Position numbers and translations under genes: made by a program. Positions 1 through 7,849 of a stretch of DNA of 64,000 nucleotides are shown one piece after another. The number at the start of each line of letters is the position of its first letter. Position 1 is the first letter of the stretch. Below the pieces are notes generated by a model that did no database searches, was not told the origin of the DNA, and saw only the letters and a list, made by a program, of their open reading frames with translations. This DNA is from Akkermansiaceae bacterium (GTDB lineage: Bacteria; Verrucomicrobiota; Verrucomicrobiia; Verrucomicrobiales; Akkermansiaceae), in contig CAJJBQ010000002.1 of the NCBI GenBank assembly GCA_905182405.1, positions 1,178,001 through 1,242,000 on the forward strand. Direction: 5' to 3'.

Positions 1-162
1 CCAACGGAGGATTCCCTCGATCACGATAATCGGTTCATCTCCAGAGGCGGTATAAGGCTCACGAGGCTCCTCGAACCGAAATACCACCCACCATTTAGTA
101 ATCTGATCGAGCACGTAAAGCGGGAGGCTCAAGGCCATGAAGATGAGGGGAATATTCTTCAT
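1..162 (-). CDS. lspA: Lipoprotein signal peptidase (signal peptidase II), partial
   Basis: Only the first 54 codons lie in the window; the gene runs off the left edge. The start is the ATG complementary to 160-162, ten bases after the truB stop. The N-terminus is a hydrophobic segment followed by LDQITKWWVV, which matches the first conserved box of LspA, the inner-membrane aspartyl protease that removes the signal peptide from prolipoproteins. The catalytic aspartates would lie beyond the edge. It is the last visible gene of an nrnA-truB-lspA run on the minus strand. The call rests on the DQxTKW box and the membrane segment. Confidence 0.75.
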   Translation of the reverse strand, partial: MKNIPLIFMALSLPLYVLDQITKWWVVFRFEEPREPYTASGDEPIIVIEGILRW

Positions 163-172
163 CGGATTCTAT

Positions 173-898
173 TTACGCGCCCCTCATGAGTGAAATCTCA
201 GCAAGGCTAATAAAGGATTTGATAAGATCTTCCGCCGAAGCTTCTTTCAAGATATCGACCGATACCGCCCGTTCCAAGGTGAACCTTCCTGAGCGAGTTC
301 GGCGAAGCGCGCTGAGATGTCCCCCGCATCCCAGATCATTTCCAATATCGTGGGCGTAGGAACGGACATAGAAACCTTTCGAGCAGTCGACTGAGAAATC
401 GATCTCAGGCAACGCGATGCGGCTAAGATCATATCTCTTAATGAAAACAGGCCGCGGATCACGCTTCACCTCCTGCCCCTGACGCGCCAATTTATAAAGA
501 GGAACCCCATCTTTTTTAATCGCCGAAACCATCGGGGGAATCTGCTCAAAATCTCCCATATACTGATCGAAAGCTCCTCTAATCTGCTCCTCTGACAAAG
601 CGGGTACTTCTTTCTCTATCAGGATATCCCCCTCTTTGTCCTGTGTCGACGTAGTCGCTCCCAGTGTGATCGTGCCGACGTAGGTTTTATCCTCGCTCAT
701 CAGAAGATCCTGAATCTTGGTCGCACGATTGATGACGAGCATCAGGAGCCCGGTCGCCATCGGATCGAGTGTGCCGCAGTGCCCTATCTTTTTCATCTTA
801 AGCTGACGTCGGGCGATCGCCACGACATCGTGAGAGGTCATTCCGGGTGCTTTATCGATAAGAAGGACGCCGCTGGGGAGGTCTTGAGGAGAGTGCAT
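173..898 (-). CDS. truB: tRNA pseudouridine(55) synthase
   Basis: A 241-residue TruB, which isomerises U55 in the T-loop of tRNAs in the cytoplasm. The N-terminal GVLLIDKAPGMTS box and the catalytic box HCGTLDPMATG are both present, with Asp45 as the predicted nucleophile. The GFYVRSYAHDIG segment near residue 180 is the other usual TruB core motif. The protein is at the short end of the family and carries little beyond the catalytic core. It starts 18 bases after the stop of the DHH phosphoesterase gene; the nrnA-truB order is common in bacteria, often after rbfA, so co-transcription is likely. Confidence 0.95.
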   Translation of the reverse strand: MHSPQDLPSGVLLIDKAPGMTSHDVVAIARRQLKMKKIGHCGTLDPMATGLLMLVINRATKIQDLLMSEDKTYVGTITLGATTSTQDKEGDILIEKEVPALSEEQIRGAFDQYMGDFEQIPPMVSAIKKDGVPLYKLARQGQEVKRDPRPVFIKRYDLSRIALPEIDFSVDCSKGFYVRSYAHDIGNDLGCGGHLSALRRTRSGRFTLERAVSVDILKEASAEDLIKSFISLAEISLMRGA

Positions 899-916
899 AG
901 TTGTGTGTAAAAAAAT

Positions 917-1906
917 CTAGAGTGAAGAGTTGATGGCTTCCCTGATCTTCGCCAAAACTTTCGAGCGCGCTACTTCGAGCGGTCCAGTCATCCGAATTCC
1001 GGCAGCCAGCGCATGTCCACCGCCGCCGAAGATCCCGCAGAGTTCGCTACAATTGATACACTTGTCCTTCGACCGCATCGAGACCCGGATTTTCCCTTCG
1101 TCGAGTTCCTCAAAGAAGACCGCAATCACCACGCCCTTGATCGAGCGAATGATATCGATCATCCCCTCGGTATCGTCGGCGATTAGCTGATGCTCTTCCT
1201 TCGTCTCATTCGTCAGGTGCCACCAGGCCACCCGTCCATCGTCCGATCGCTCCAGGGCATTCAAAAGAGCTCGCATCAGCTCCACCTTACGAAAGGGCTG
1301 ATTGTCATAGGTCAACTGGTTGATTTCTCCGACATTTAAACCCAAGCTCACCAAGTCGGCCGCCATCTCGTAAGTCTGCTGAGTTGTTCCAGGATACTGA
1401 AAGGAACCCGTGTCAGTGGAAGTCGCGACATAAATGGAATCTCGACTGATCTCAGAAAGTGGTAAGTCGAGCGCCTTAATCAAGTTGTAAACGATCTGAC
1501 CCGTCGCCGGACTGGAGTCGTCGATGAAATTAAAATCCCCATAACCCGGGTTTGAAATATGATGATCGATATTGATCACCACCTTCGCCGAATTTACGAT
1601 TGCAAAGGACGCTTCGCCAACTCGGGAATGAGCAGCGGTATCGAGACAAATTGCCACTTCGACTTCCACCGGGCCCGCTTTCGAGGAAATCTCCACCTTT
1701 TCCGAACCAGGCAAAAAGACGAGCGATTCCGGACAGCCATCCTCATTGAGATAGCGAACCGTCTTGCCGATCCCTTCCAAAGCATGGCCCAAGGCAAGAA
1801 TCGAGCCTATCGCATCGCCATCAGGACGCACATGGCTTACCACAACAAAAGAATCATGGTCCTTAAAGACCTGGCCAATTTCCTGAAATGTCGCGTTCTT
1901 ACTCAT
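917..1906 (-). CDS. nrnA: DHH/DHHA1 phosphoesterase, NrnA-like (nanoRNase / pAp phosphatase)
   Basis: A 329-residue DHH-DHHA1 phosphoesterase. The metal-binding N-terminal domain shows HVRPDGDAIGS (about residues 25-35), CLDTA (about 87-91) and DHH (114-116). The C-terminal DHHA1 domain has the substrate-binding GGGGHALAAG box near residue 300. Family members degrade short oligoribonucleotides and dephosphorylate 3'-phosphoadenosine 5'-phosphate. All catalytic boxes look intact. It lies directly upstream of truB on the same strand, which fits the NrnA branch better than RecJ or cyclic-di-AMP phosphodiesterases with membrane domains. Confidence 0.9.
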   Translation of the reverse strand: MSKNATFQEIGQVFKDHDSFVVVSHVRPDGDAIGSILALGHALEGIGKTVRYLNEDGCPESLVFLPGSEKVEISSKAGPVEVEVAICLDTAAHSRVGEASFAIVNSAKVVINIDHHISNPGYGDFNFIDDSSPATGQIVYNLIKALDLPLSEISRDSIYVATSTDTGSFQYPGTTQQTYEMAADLVSLGLNVGEINQLTYDNQPFRKVELMRALLNALERSDDGRVAWWHLTNETKEEHQLIADDTEGMIDIIRSIKGVVIAVFFEELDEGKIRVSMRSKDKCINCSELCGIFGGGGHALAAGIRMTGPLEVARSKVLAKIREAINSSL

Positions 1907-2056
1907 TGATGAATCCCCACTACTGCGGTGGGGCAGATTCTGACTAGCACGGGAAGACGATCAAGAACGAACAAAGACCCACTGCCTTTTACTGGCAATT
2001 AATCGGGTAACTCACGTGCTAGCACTAGCAATCTCCTTCCCATTCAGTTTTTAGAA

Positions 2057-2563
2057 CTATTTAGGAAGCTGATCCACCAGTTCATCGCGGAACATAACCG
2101 CAATTTTAGCGTGAGCTTTGACCTTAGGCTGGGCAGGTCCCAAACCTTGAACCGTGAACGTTTTTAGGATTTTCATATGACTCCTCCAACCCGCCAAGGA
2201 CTTTTTTCCTTCAGAATTTAACTTCATCAAATCAAGCCTAGCTAAATCTTTTTCGAGCTTCTTGTATTCCTCATCCACCTTCGCCGCGATATCTTGCTTC
2301 GGCCTCTCTGCCTCTTCGCCCCGCTCACGTTGGCCAAGCATTCGTGCCACTCGGGTTTTCTCCGCAGCCTTTGTCGGCCCCAAACTGGGCGCTCTGCACC
2401 GTGTCCAAGGGCTCTCTATATATATGCGCAGTCGGACTCTCCGCTCACTCTGAGAGTTCTCCAGAGCAAGCGTTTGATCGTCGCTATCCGGAATTGTGAA
2501 GTAGATCCCGAAACCGAGAGCCATGAGAACAACTACAAGAAAATTGGTAGGAATCCGCTTCAT
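2057..2563 (-). CDS. Hypothetical membrane-anchored protein
   Basis: A 168-residue protein not recognised as a known family. Residues 7-25 form a hydrophobic segment after MKRIPT, so it is probably anchored in the inner membrane with the rest outside the cytoplasm. The middle (about 65-125) is rich in Lys, Glu and Arg and likely helical or coiled coil. The C-terminal 45 residues contain a more regular hydrophobic pattern. It stands alone, with 150 bases to nrnA and 266 bases to the divergent RodZ-like gene. No function is proposed. Confidence 0.55.
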   Translation of the reverse strand: MKRIPTNFLVVVLMALGFGIYFTIPDSDDQTLALENSQSERRVRLRIYIESPWTRCRAPSLGPTKAAEKTRVARMLGQRERGEEAERPKQDIAAKVDEEYKKLEKDLARLDLMKLNSEGKKSLAGWRSHMKILKTFTVQGLGPAQPKVKAHAKIAVMFRDELVDQLPK

Positions 2564-2829
2564 CTAAAGGATTCAGACCTATAAGACAGAATCTGGTTCA
2601 TTAAAGCATTCCACCTTCTCTCTTGAGATCATCCCACTCCGAAAGAAATGGAGGACGTTGACGTTTGAAAATGGCTCCATCGATTACTTAGGAAATATTT
2701 ATAAAGTGGCTAAATTTAGTTAAAATAAAGGGAAGCAGAAGATTTCGCAGAAGATTAAGTGTTGAGTGGTCGTATAACCTTTGGCAGCAGGCCTTATCAG
2801 ACAAAATAAACAACCTAAATCCCGGCAAC

Positions 2830-3549
2830 ATGAGCGAATGGACTGACATCGGCGAAAAACTCAAAGGGACTCGTGAAAAGCGGGATCTCAGCTTGGGTGA
2901 TGTTTCCCATGAAATGCGAATTCCCATAGGCACTCTACGCGCCCTTGAAGAGAACGATTACTCCGGCTTCCCCACCCCCACCTACGCCAAAAGCTTCCTC
3001 TCCCAGTATTCCGATTATCTTCAAATCGATGCGGATGATTGGCTCGATTGCTTCGAGATCGGCAACGTCCTGGTGCACTCCGAGAACCTCGATTATTTGG
3101 TACCCGATAATCCCGAGCCACGGCAGGCAGTGCACAGTCGCCCGGCGAAACCCAAGAAATTCTCCCGTCCGGGTAAAATCGAAGAATCATCGGAAAACTC
3201 CGGTCAGACTGCCCTCATTTTCCTGATCACTGGGGGCCTTATTGCAGGTGCCGTCTGGGGCTTCATTCAGATCGAGCGCAAGATCACATCCGAAGATCCT
3301 CCCGTCGCCACGGAAGAACCCGCTTCCTTCGGCCTCACGCCTACCCCCCCCCCGGATCAGCCCAAGACGATTGAAGAAACTCCGGACATTCTTCCTCCCA
3401 TGTCCATCATTCCAGTGATTCCTCTCGGACTCCCCTCCATCCAGCTCAACCCCCGGGTCCTAAGCGAAAGCGGAATCACCGAACCCATTTTTATCAGACC
3501 CACGTCCGATAAACCACCGCCGCGCGCCATCCTGGTCGAAGAAGATTAG
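2830..3549 (+). CDS. RodZ-like helix-turn-helix membrane protein
   Basis: A 239-residue protein with a Cro/RodZ-type helix-turn-helix domain (about residues 5-75; GEKLKGTREKRDLSLGDVS opens it), a basic linker, one membrane segment (about 127-148) and a proline-rich external tail. This is the architecture of RodZ, which links MreB to the cell-wall elongation machinery, although the periplasmic part is short and has no obvious beta domain. The HTH_25-type domain is clear; a role in cell shape is inferred. Its stop overlaps that of convergent recQ by four bases (TTAG), so the two transcripts run into each other. Confidence 0.7.
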   Translation: MSEWTDIGEKLKGTREKRDLSLGDVSHEMRIPIGTLRALEENDYSGFPTPTYAKSFLSQYSDYLQIDADDWLDCFEIGNVLVHSENLDYLVPDNPEPRQAVHSRPAKPKKFSRPGKIEESSENSGQTALIFLITGGLIAGAVWGFIQIERKITSEDPPVATEEPASFGLTPTPPPDQPKTIEETPDILPPMSIIPVIPLGLPSIQLNPRVLSESGITEPIFIRPTSDKPPPRAILVEED

Positions 3550-5645
3550 TTCTCCCGGAGAACCCTAAGAAAAGGTTCGAGATACTTGTCCGCCTTCGCT
3601 TCCCCAATCCCTTTAACGAGCAATCCCGCTTCCATCGTGGTCGGCCTGAGCCGTGCCAGATACTGGAGCGTTTCATTGGAAAAAATAACGTATGCCGGAA
3701 CGCGCTCAGCCTTGGCAAGCCGCGTCCGGACATCGCGAAGTTGTTCATATACCCGTGCATCGAAACCCATGTCTTCGAGCTCCACTCCCGCAGGCGCTAC
3801 CCCACCCTGATTGGGCCACTCAATCGAGTAACTCGTGAGGCTCCGCATCACCTGCTCCCCGCGTGGAGTGAGAGTCACCAGAGGATACTCGCCCATCTGG
3901 GTCACAAGAAGTCCGCCCTCATGCAGGCTCCGGCATAGCACATTAAGGTAAGCCGTGCCTTCCTGCTTCAAAAGACCATAGGTCTTTAGTTCGTGAAGAC
4001 GGGTCCTCAAAACATCCTGCGATTTGCTCCCGACCAGCATCTGAATCACCCGACCACGACCGAAGCGACCTTCCCAACCCGTTGCCGTGCAACGCGACAT
4101 CCGCGCCACCCCACTGAGGAATTTTTGCACAATAAGAGCCTCGTCATCAGTCGGACCCCGACGCTCGCTATTTTCCGACCCTTGGCAAACATCGCAACTC
4201 CCACAAAGCGGCGCATCGACTTCGCCGAAATACTCCAGAATCCACTGTTGTCGACAAGTATTCGCGTAGCAAAGCTGCACCACTTTTTCAAGCTTCTCAC
4301 GGTCCCGGCGTTCCTTTTCCTCGAGCGCTTCTTCGTTAATCTCTAAATCGCACGCGATTACTTCTGGCCTCAGGAGCCGGGTCCCTTTTGTCCGAGAACC
4401 GGGAACATCAAAGCGCTCCACCATTCTACTCCGCATCAAGTGGCCCAAGCCATTCCCCAGCCCCATCGCATTCTTTGTTCCAGTCGCTTCCTTAATCTCA
4501 TCCAAAGTACGAAACACCTCGTAATTCTCGTCCGCATCGCTCAACAAAAACTGATAAAGCTCCCGAATCAGTTGCGCCCCAGGATTCACTCCCTGGATAA
4601 AAAACTCCTGCGTCCGGGTGTCCGCATAATTGAATAAAAGATCGCACACCGCCGCCTCCCCGTCACGACCTGCTCGTCCCGCTTCCTGATAATATGCTTC
4701 GACGCTCCCGGGGATCTCAAAGTGAATTACAAAGCGCACATCGGACCGATCAATCCCCATTCCAAAGGCATTGGTCGCCACGGCAATATCCGCTTCCTTC
4801 TTGATAAATTGATTCTGCGTCCGCTCCCGCTCCTTGTCCGACATCCCCCCATGATAAGCCACACAGTTCAGCCCCCAGCTGTGAATCGTCTCTGCCACTT
4901 CCTCCACTTTCTTACGCGTGGCACAATAAACGATCCCCGTTTTGTGCGCCTCGATCGTCTTCTTCATCTTGGCATATTTTTGCGCAACTTTTTCCACCGG
5001 AGTAACACTGATACTCAGATTCGGCCGCTCAAATCCACTAATGCGTTCAAAAGGTTCCCGCAGCTTGAGCACCGAACAAATATCTTCACGTACCACCGAC
5101 GTGGCCGTCGCAGTCAGCGCAATGCACTGCGGCCGCCCTAGCGCCTCCAGAGCATTTCCTAGCCGCATGTAATCAGGCCGAAAATCATGTCCCCATTGGC
5201 TGAGGCAGTGCGCCTCATCGACGGCTACCATCGAGATTTTTACGCCCTCCAGCGCGTTCATGAACGAGCTCGCCTTAAAACGCTCAGGCGCGATGTAAAC
5301 CAGAGAAAAGTCCCCCCGCTTCATCCCGTCGAGCCGCTCCCGTTGCTCGTCCCAACTCAGAGTCGAATTGATCAGCGTCACTGCCACACCCTTTTTCTCA
5401 AGTGCATCGACCTGATCCTTCATCAGCGCTATTAGCGGACTGACCACCAATGTAACGCCCTCGCGACACAAGGCAGGGAGTTGATAGCAAAGCGACTTTC
5501 CTCCCCCCGTAGGCATCACCACCGAGCCATCGCGACCCGAGAGAATTTCCTCCATCACACTTTCCTGACCATCGAGAAAATCCTCGAAGCCAAAGACCTC
5601 ACGCAAGACTTCTCGCGCTTTTTCAACCGTTGCCATCACGAGCAT
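3546..5645 (-). CDS. recQ: ATP-dependent DNA helicase RecQ
   Basis: A 699-residue RecQ helicase, a 3'-5' helicase of recombination and replication repair. Walker A is TGGGKS (about 46-51) and the Walker B/aromatic loop is DEAHCLSQWGHDFRP (from 143). A TATAT motif III and the second RecA domain with GRAGRDG are present. The zinc-binding cysteines sit in CYANTCRQQ followed by CGSCDVC, then an RQC winged-helix region and a C-terminal HRDC domain ending in GIGEAKADKYLEPFL. The length is slightly above E. coli RecQ. The start could also be the ATG at 5636. It converges on and overlaps the RodZ-like gene by four bases. Confidence 0.95.
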   Translation of the reverse strand: MLVMATVEKAREVLREVFGFEDFLDGQESVMEEILSGRDGSVVMPTGGGKSLCYQLPALCREGVTLVVSPLIALMKDQVDALEKKGVAVTLINSTLSWDEQRERLDGMKRGDFSLVYIAPERFKASSFMNALEGVKISMVAVDEAHCLSQWGHDFRPDYMRLGNALEALGRPQCIALTATATSVVREDICSVLKLREPFERISGFERPNLSISVTPVEKVAQKYAKMKKTIEAHKTGIVYCATRKKVEEVAETIHSWGLNCVAYHGGMSDKERERTQNQFIKKEADIAVATNAFGMGIDRSDVRFVIHFEIPGSVEAYYQEAGRAGRDGEAAVCDLLFNYADTRTQEFFIQGVNPGAQLIRELYQFLLSDADENYEVFRTLDEIKEATGTKNAMGLGNGLGHLMRSRMVERFDVPGSRTKGTRLLRPEVIACDLEINEEALEEKERRDREKLEKVVQLCYANTCRQQWILEYFGEVDAPLCGSCDVCQGSENSERRGPTDDEALIVQKFLSGVARMSRCTATGWEGRFGRGRVIQMLVGSKSQDVLRTRLHELKTYGLLKQEGTAYLNVLCRSLHEGGLLVTQMGEYPLVTLTPRGEQVMRSLTSYSIEWPNQGGVAPAGVELEDMGFDARVYEQLRDVRTRLAKAERVPAYVIFSNETLQYLARLRPTTMEAGLLVKGIGEAKADKYLEPFLRVLREN

Positions 5646-5720
5646 TCAAATGAACAGTCCTTAAAGAAACAAGGAAAAGCGGTAGAAAGACCGGGAAATC
5701 TTTGGTGACTAGAGCCAGCG

Positions 5721-6044
5721 ATGAAGCATCTCCTTTTCCTCTGCTCGCAGAACAAACTACGCAGTCCCACCGCCGAGAGTATTTTTGCCGATCACCCGGG
5801 CATCGACATCGACTCAGCCGGGCTCAATAATAACGCCGTCGTCCCCCTCTCCACCGAGCAGCTCGAATGGGAGGATTTCATTATCGTGATAGAACGAACC
5901 CACCGCACCCGGCTCAACTGCAAGTTCAAGCACTCTCTCGCCGGCAAGCGCATCGCTGTGCTGGGTATTTCCGACAACTACGAATAAATGGACCCCAATC
6001 TCATTCAGCTCCTCAAAGTCCGCTGCGCTTCCTACCTTCCATAA
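5721..6044 (+). pseudogene. Low-molecular-weight tyrosine phosphatase-like protein (COG4551 type), broken by an in-frame stop
   Basis: The first 88 codons encode the N-terminal part of a small tyrosine-phosphatase-like protein. The phosphate-binding loop C-x5-R-S is CSQNKLRS at residues 8-15, followed by SPTAE. Translation stops at TAA 5985-5987, but the same frame continues with MDPNLIQLLK and ends at TAA 6042-6044, giving 107 codons, the length I recall for this family. Relatives have an aromatic residue before MDP, so the stop is one base away from a tyrosine codon. The lost tail holds the Asp that may be the general acid. The next gene starts three bases later, so the pair was probably an operon. 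Confidence 0.75.
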
Positions 6045-6047
6045 AAA

Positions 6048-6587
6048 ATGAACCATCTCTCTCAACTAGGCGCAGCTCTCGAAAAAGCGGAAGCTCCCCG
6101 CCTGCGCCTAATCGTCGCGGAAATGGCGGGCTCATTCGACGTCATTGCCCTCGAAGAAAATGGCGACGTCGCTGAAGCCTTCCCGCTCCCAAGCGCTCTC
6201 CAAGAGCGTATCTTTTCCATCGCCGAGACTGAACAACTGAGTCCCACCTGGATGCACGCCTCCTTCTCCATGGTCGTCACCCCCAAGCAGCTCCCCGACG
6301 ACCTTCAAGAAGGTCAATCCACCCACCACTTTGGAGAAAAACTCGAAGTCCAACTCCTCGGCCGAAGCGGCCTCAAATACCTAGCCATTTTCGAAGCCGT
6401 CCATCGCCAAAACGAGAACGCTCTGAATCTCCTAAAAGACCTCCAACTCAGCGCCCTCGAACTCCTTAAGATTACGCAATGGCTTCGCACCGAGCGCATC
6501 CTCGAGAACCGCCACGGCGACCGCTTAACCGAAGTCATTACCTCCCTCGGTAATCTTCCTCCTTCAAAAAAAAGCCGCTTCTGCTAA
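6048..6587 (+). CDS. Hypothetical protein
   Basis: A 179-residue soluble protein without signal peptide or membrane segment; I do not recognise its family. The N-terminal half is a mixed alpha/beta pattern (RLRLIVAEMAGSFDVIAL) and the C-terminal third (about 120-160) looks helical and leucine-rich. It begins three bases after the end of the broken phosphatase frame and is followed 13 bases later by the dioxygenase gene, so all three may share a transcript. The codon use matches its neighbours, which supports it as a real gene. No function is proposed. Confidence 0.6.
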   Translation: MNHLSQLGAALEKAEAPRLRLIVAEMAGSFDVIALEENGDVAEAFPLPSALQERIFSIAETEQLSPTWMHASFSMVVTPKQLPDDLQEGQSTHHFGEKLEVQLLGRSGLKYLAIFEAVHRQNENALNLLKDLQLSALELLKITQWLRTERILENRHGDRLTEVITSLGNLPPSKKSRFC

Positions 6588-6600
6588 GGTTCTTCTCAAT

Positions 6601-7266
6601 ATGAATTCAAATCTTCACCGCCGCGACTTCCTCCGCAGAGCAACACTCGGCTCCGCCGCCCTCTTCACCGTCCCCGGGGCATTTGCCGAAGCGCTCACCA
6701 TCACGCCCCCGATGACCGAGGGCCCTTTTTACCCTGATCAGCTTCCTCTCGATACCGACAACGACCTTCTCCGCATCAACGATTCCATCAATCCCGGAGT
6801 TGGCGACATCACCCACCTTCATGGCAGGGTCACCGATATAAAAGGCAACCCCGTTTCCAATGCCCGCGTCGAAATCTGGCAGGTCGATAACCAAGGTGCC
6901 TACATCCACAGCAAGGACGGTGGCCTGACCGGACCAAAGCGCGATGACAACTTCCAGGGCTTCGGCCGCTTCATGACCGGACGCGATGGCCGCTACTATT
7001 TCCGCACCATCAAACCCGTCCCCTACGGCCCCCGTACCCCGCATATCCACTTCGCCATCTACCGGAACAACAAGCGCGCCCTCACCACCCAGTGCTTCAT
7101 CGCGGGCGATCAAGGAAACGCAAAAGACGGCCTCGTCAAGCGCCTCGGAGAACCAGTTAAACACCTCATGGTTTCTTTCAAACCGATCCCGAATTCCAAA
7201 GCCGGAGAACTCAGAGCCAAGTTCAATATCATCCTCGGAATCACCCCCGACGACGGCCACGAGTAA
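6601..7266 (+). CDS. Exported intradiol ring-cleavage dioxygenase-like protein
   Basis: A 221-residue protein of the protocatechuate/catechol intradiol dioxygenase fold. It opens with a twin-arginine-like signal (HRRDFLRRATLGSAALF, cleavage near AFA at 28). The four non-haem Fe(III) ligands of the family can be placed at Tyr101 (GAYIH), Tyr142 (KPVPYG), His148 and His150 (PHIHF). TPPMTEGPFYP at the mature N-terminus is typical of extracytoplasmic members. The natural substrate is unknown; small exported members may act on aromatic or quinone compounds outside the cytoplasm. No catechol pathway genes are nearby. Confidence 0.85.
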   Translation: MNSNLHRRDFLRRATLGSAALFTVPGAFAEALTITPPMTEGPFYPDQLPLDTDNDLLRINDSINPGVGDITHLHGRVTDIKGNPVSNARVEIWQVDNQGAYIHSKDGGLTGPKRDDNFQGFGRFMTGRDGRYYFRTIKPVPYGPRTPHIHFAIYRNNKRALTTQCFIAGDQGNAKDGLVKRLGEPVKHLMVSFKPIPNSKAGELRAKFNIILGITPDDGHE

Positions 7267-7281
7267 GCCCCACCGTGGCCC

Positions 7282-7514
7282 CTACCTCCGGTCGCGCAGC
7301 CATTCCACTCGACCTCTCAAAACGAAATCCCTCGAACTGCATTCGGGAATAGTCAAGAGATTCGTGGTCACCCCCCTAGCTTCATCCCCTGATCCATCCA
7401 ATCCTCCATCGTCACCGAAAATCGACGATAAACCTCCTTCTCAATCGCGTCATTTCAAGGCTTCGGATGACACTCTATCCATTCGTCCCGCTGCCGTTTC
7501 TAATCCTTAATCAG
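7282..7514 (-). pseudogene. Remnant of a REP-associated tyrosine transposase (RAYT, Y1_Tnp-like)
   Basis: A minus-strand frame from 7514 to 7368, broken by internal TAG and TGA codons, gives RQRDEWIECHPKP, then NDAIEKEVYRRF and EDWMDQG. A shifted frame continues to the TAG at 7282-7284 with LLTIPECSSRDFV. This resembles the region between the N-terminus and the catalytic HUH segment of RAYT-type transposases, as I recall it (a tryptophan-rich E-x-W-x-x-x-HPxPW box, then a 'D-x-G' box and 'L-x-x-PE'). The internal TGA sits where a tryptophan is expected. The HUH motif and the catalytic tyrosine are gone. The assignment is from memory of the family and is tentative. Confidence 0.45.
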
Positions 7515-7652
7515 CGCCGATGGCACTGATTAAACCAACCTCCAAGTCACAAAAACGTAGCAATCTTCCTTCTACCAATATGGAAGCTGATTCCAATGTT
7601 TCTAAACTTGCCACCTCGCTAATGGGCCAAGCCCAAAGCACCCAAAGGAACC

Positions 7653-7696
7653 GGGGCGTCCCACCCCTAACATCCAACTGGGGGCAGGATGCCCCC
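7653..7696. repeat. Pair of GC-rich palindromes, REP-like
   Basis: Two short inverted repeats lie 12 bases apart. The second, GGGGGCAGGATGCCCCC (7680-7696), is a perfect seven-base stem with a three-base loop. The first, GGGGCGTCCCACCCC (7653-7667), pairs imperfectly with one mismatch. Paired palindromes of this kind are typical of REP/BIME elements mobilised by RAYT transposases, and the decayed RAYT lies about 140 bases away. A role as a terminator is less likely because no T-run follows. Confidence 0.4.
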
Positions 7697-7849
7697 GCTC
7701 CTTTCCCTCCGCCCGACACCAATCAAACCCGTCCTCAAGCGCTCCACGCAAAAAGAAAATCCCTAGTTCTACTTAGTTAAACTAGGAGTCGATCTTTCCC
7801 GGCCTGAAAGGCATCACTTCCCAACCCTGTATCAGTGGGATCCACGCAA

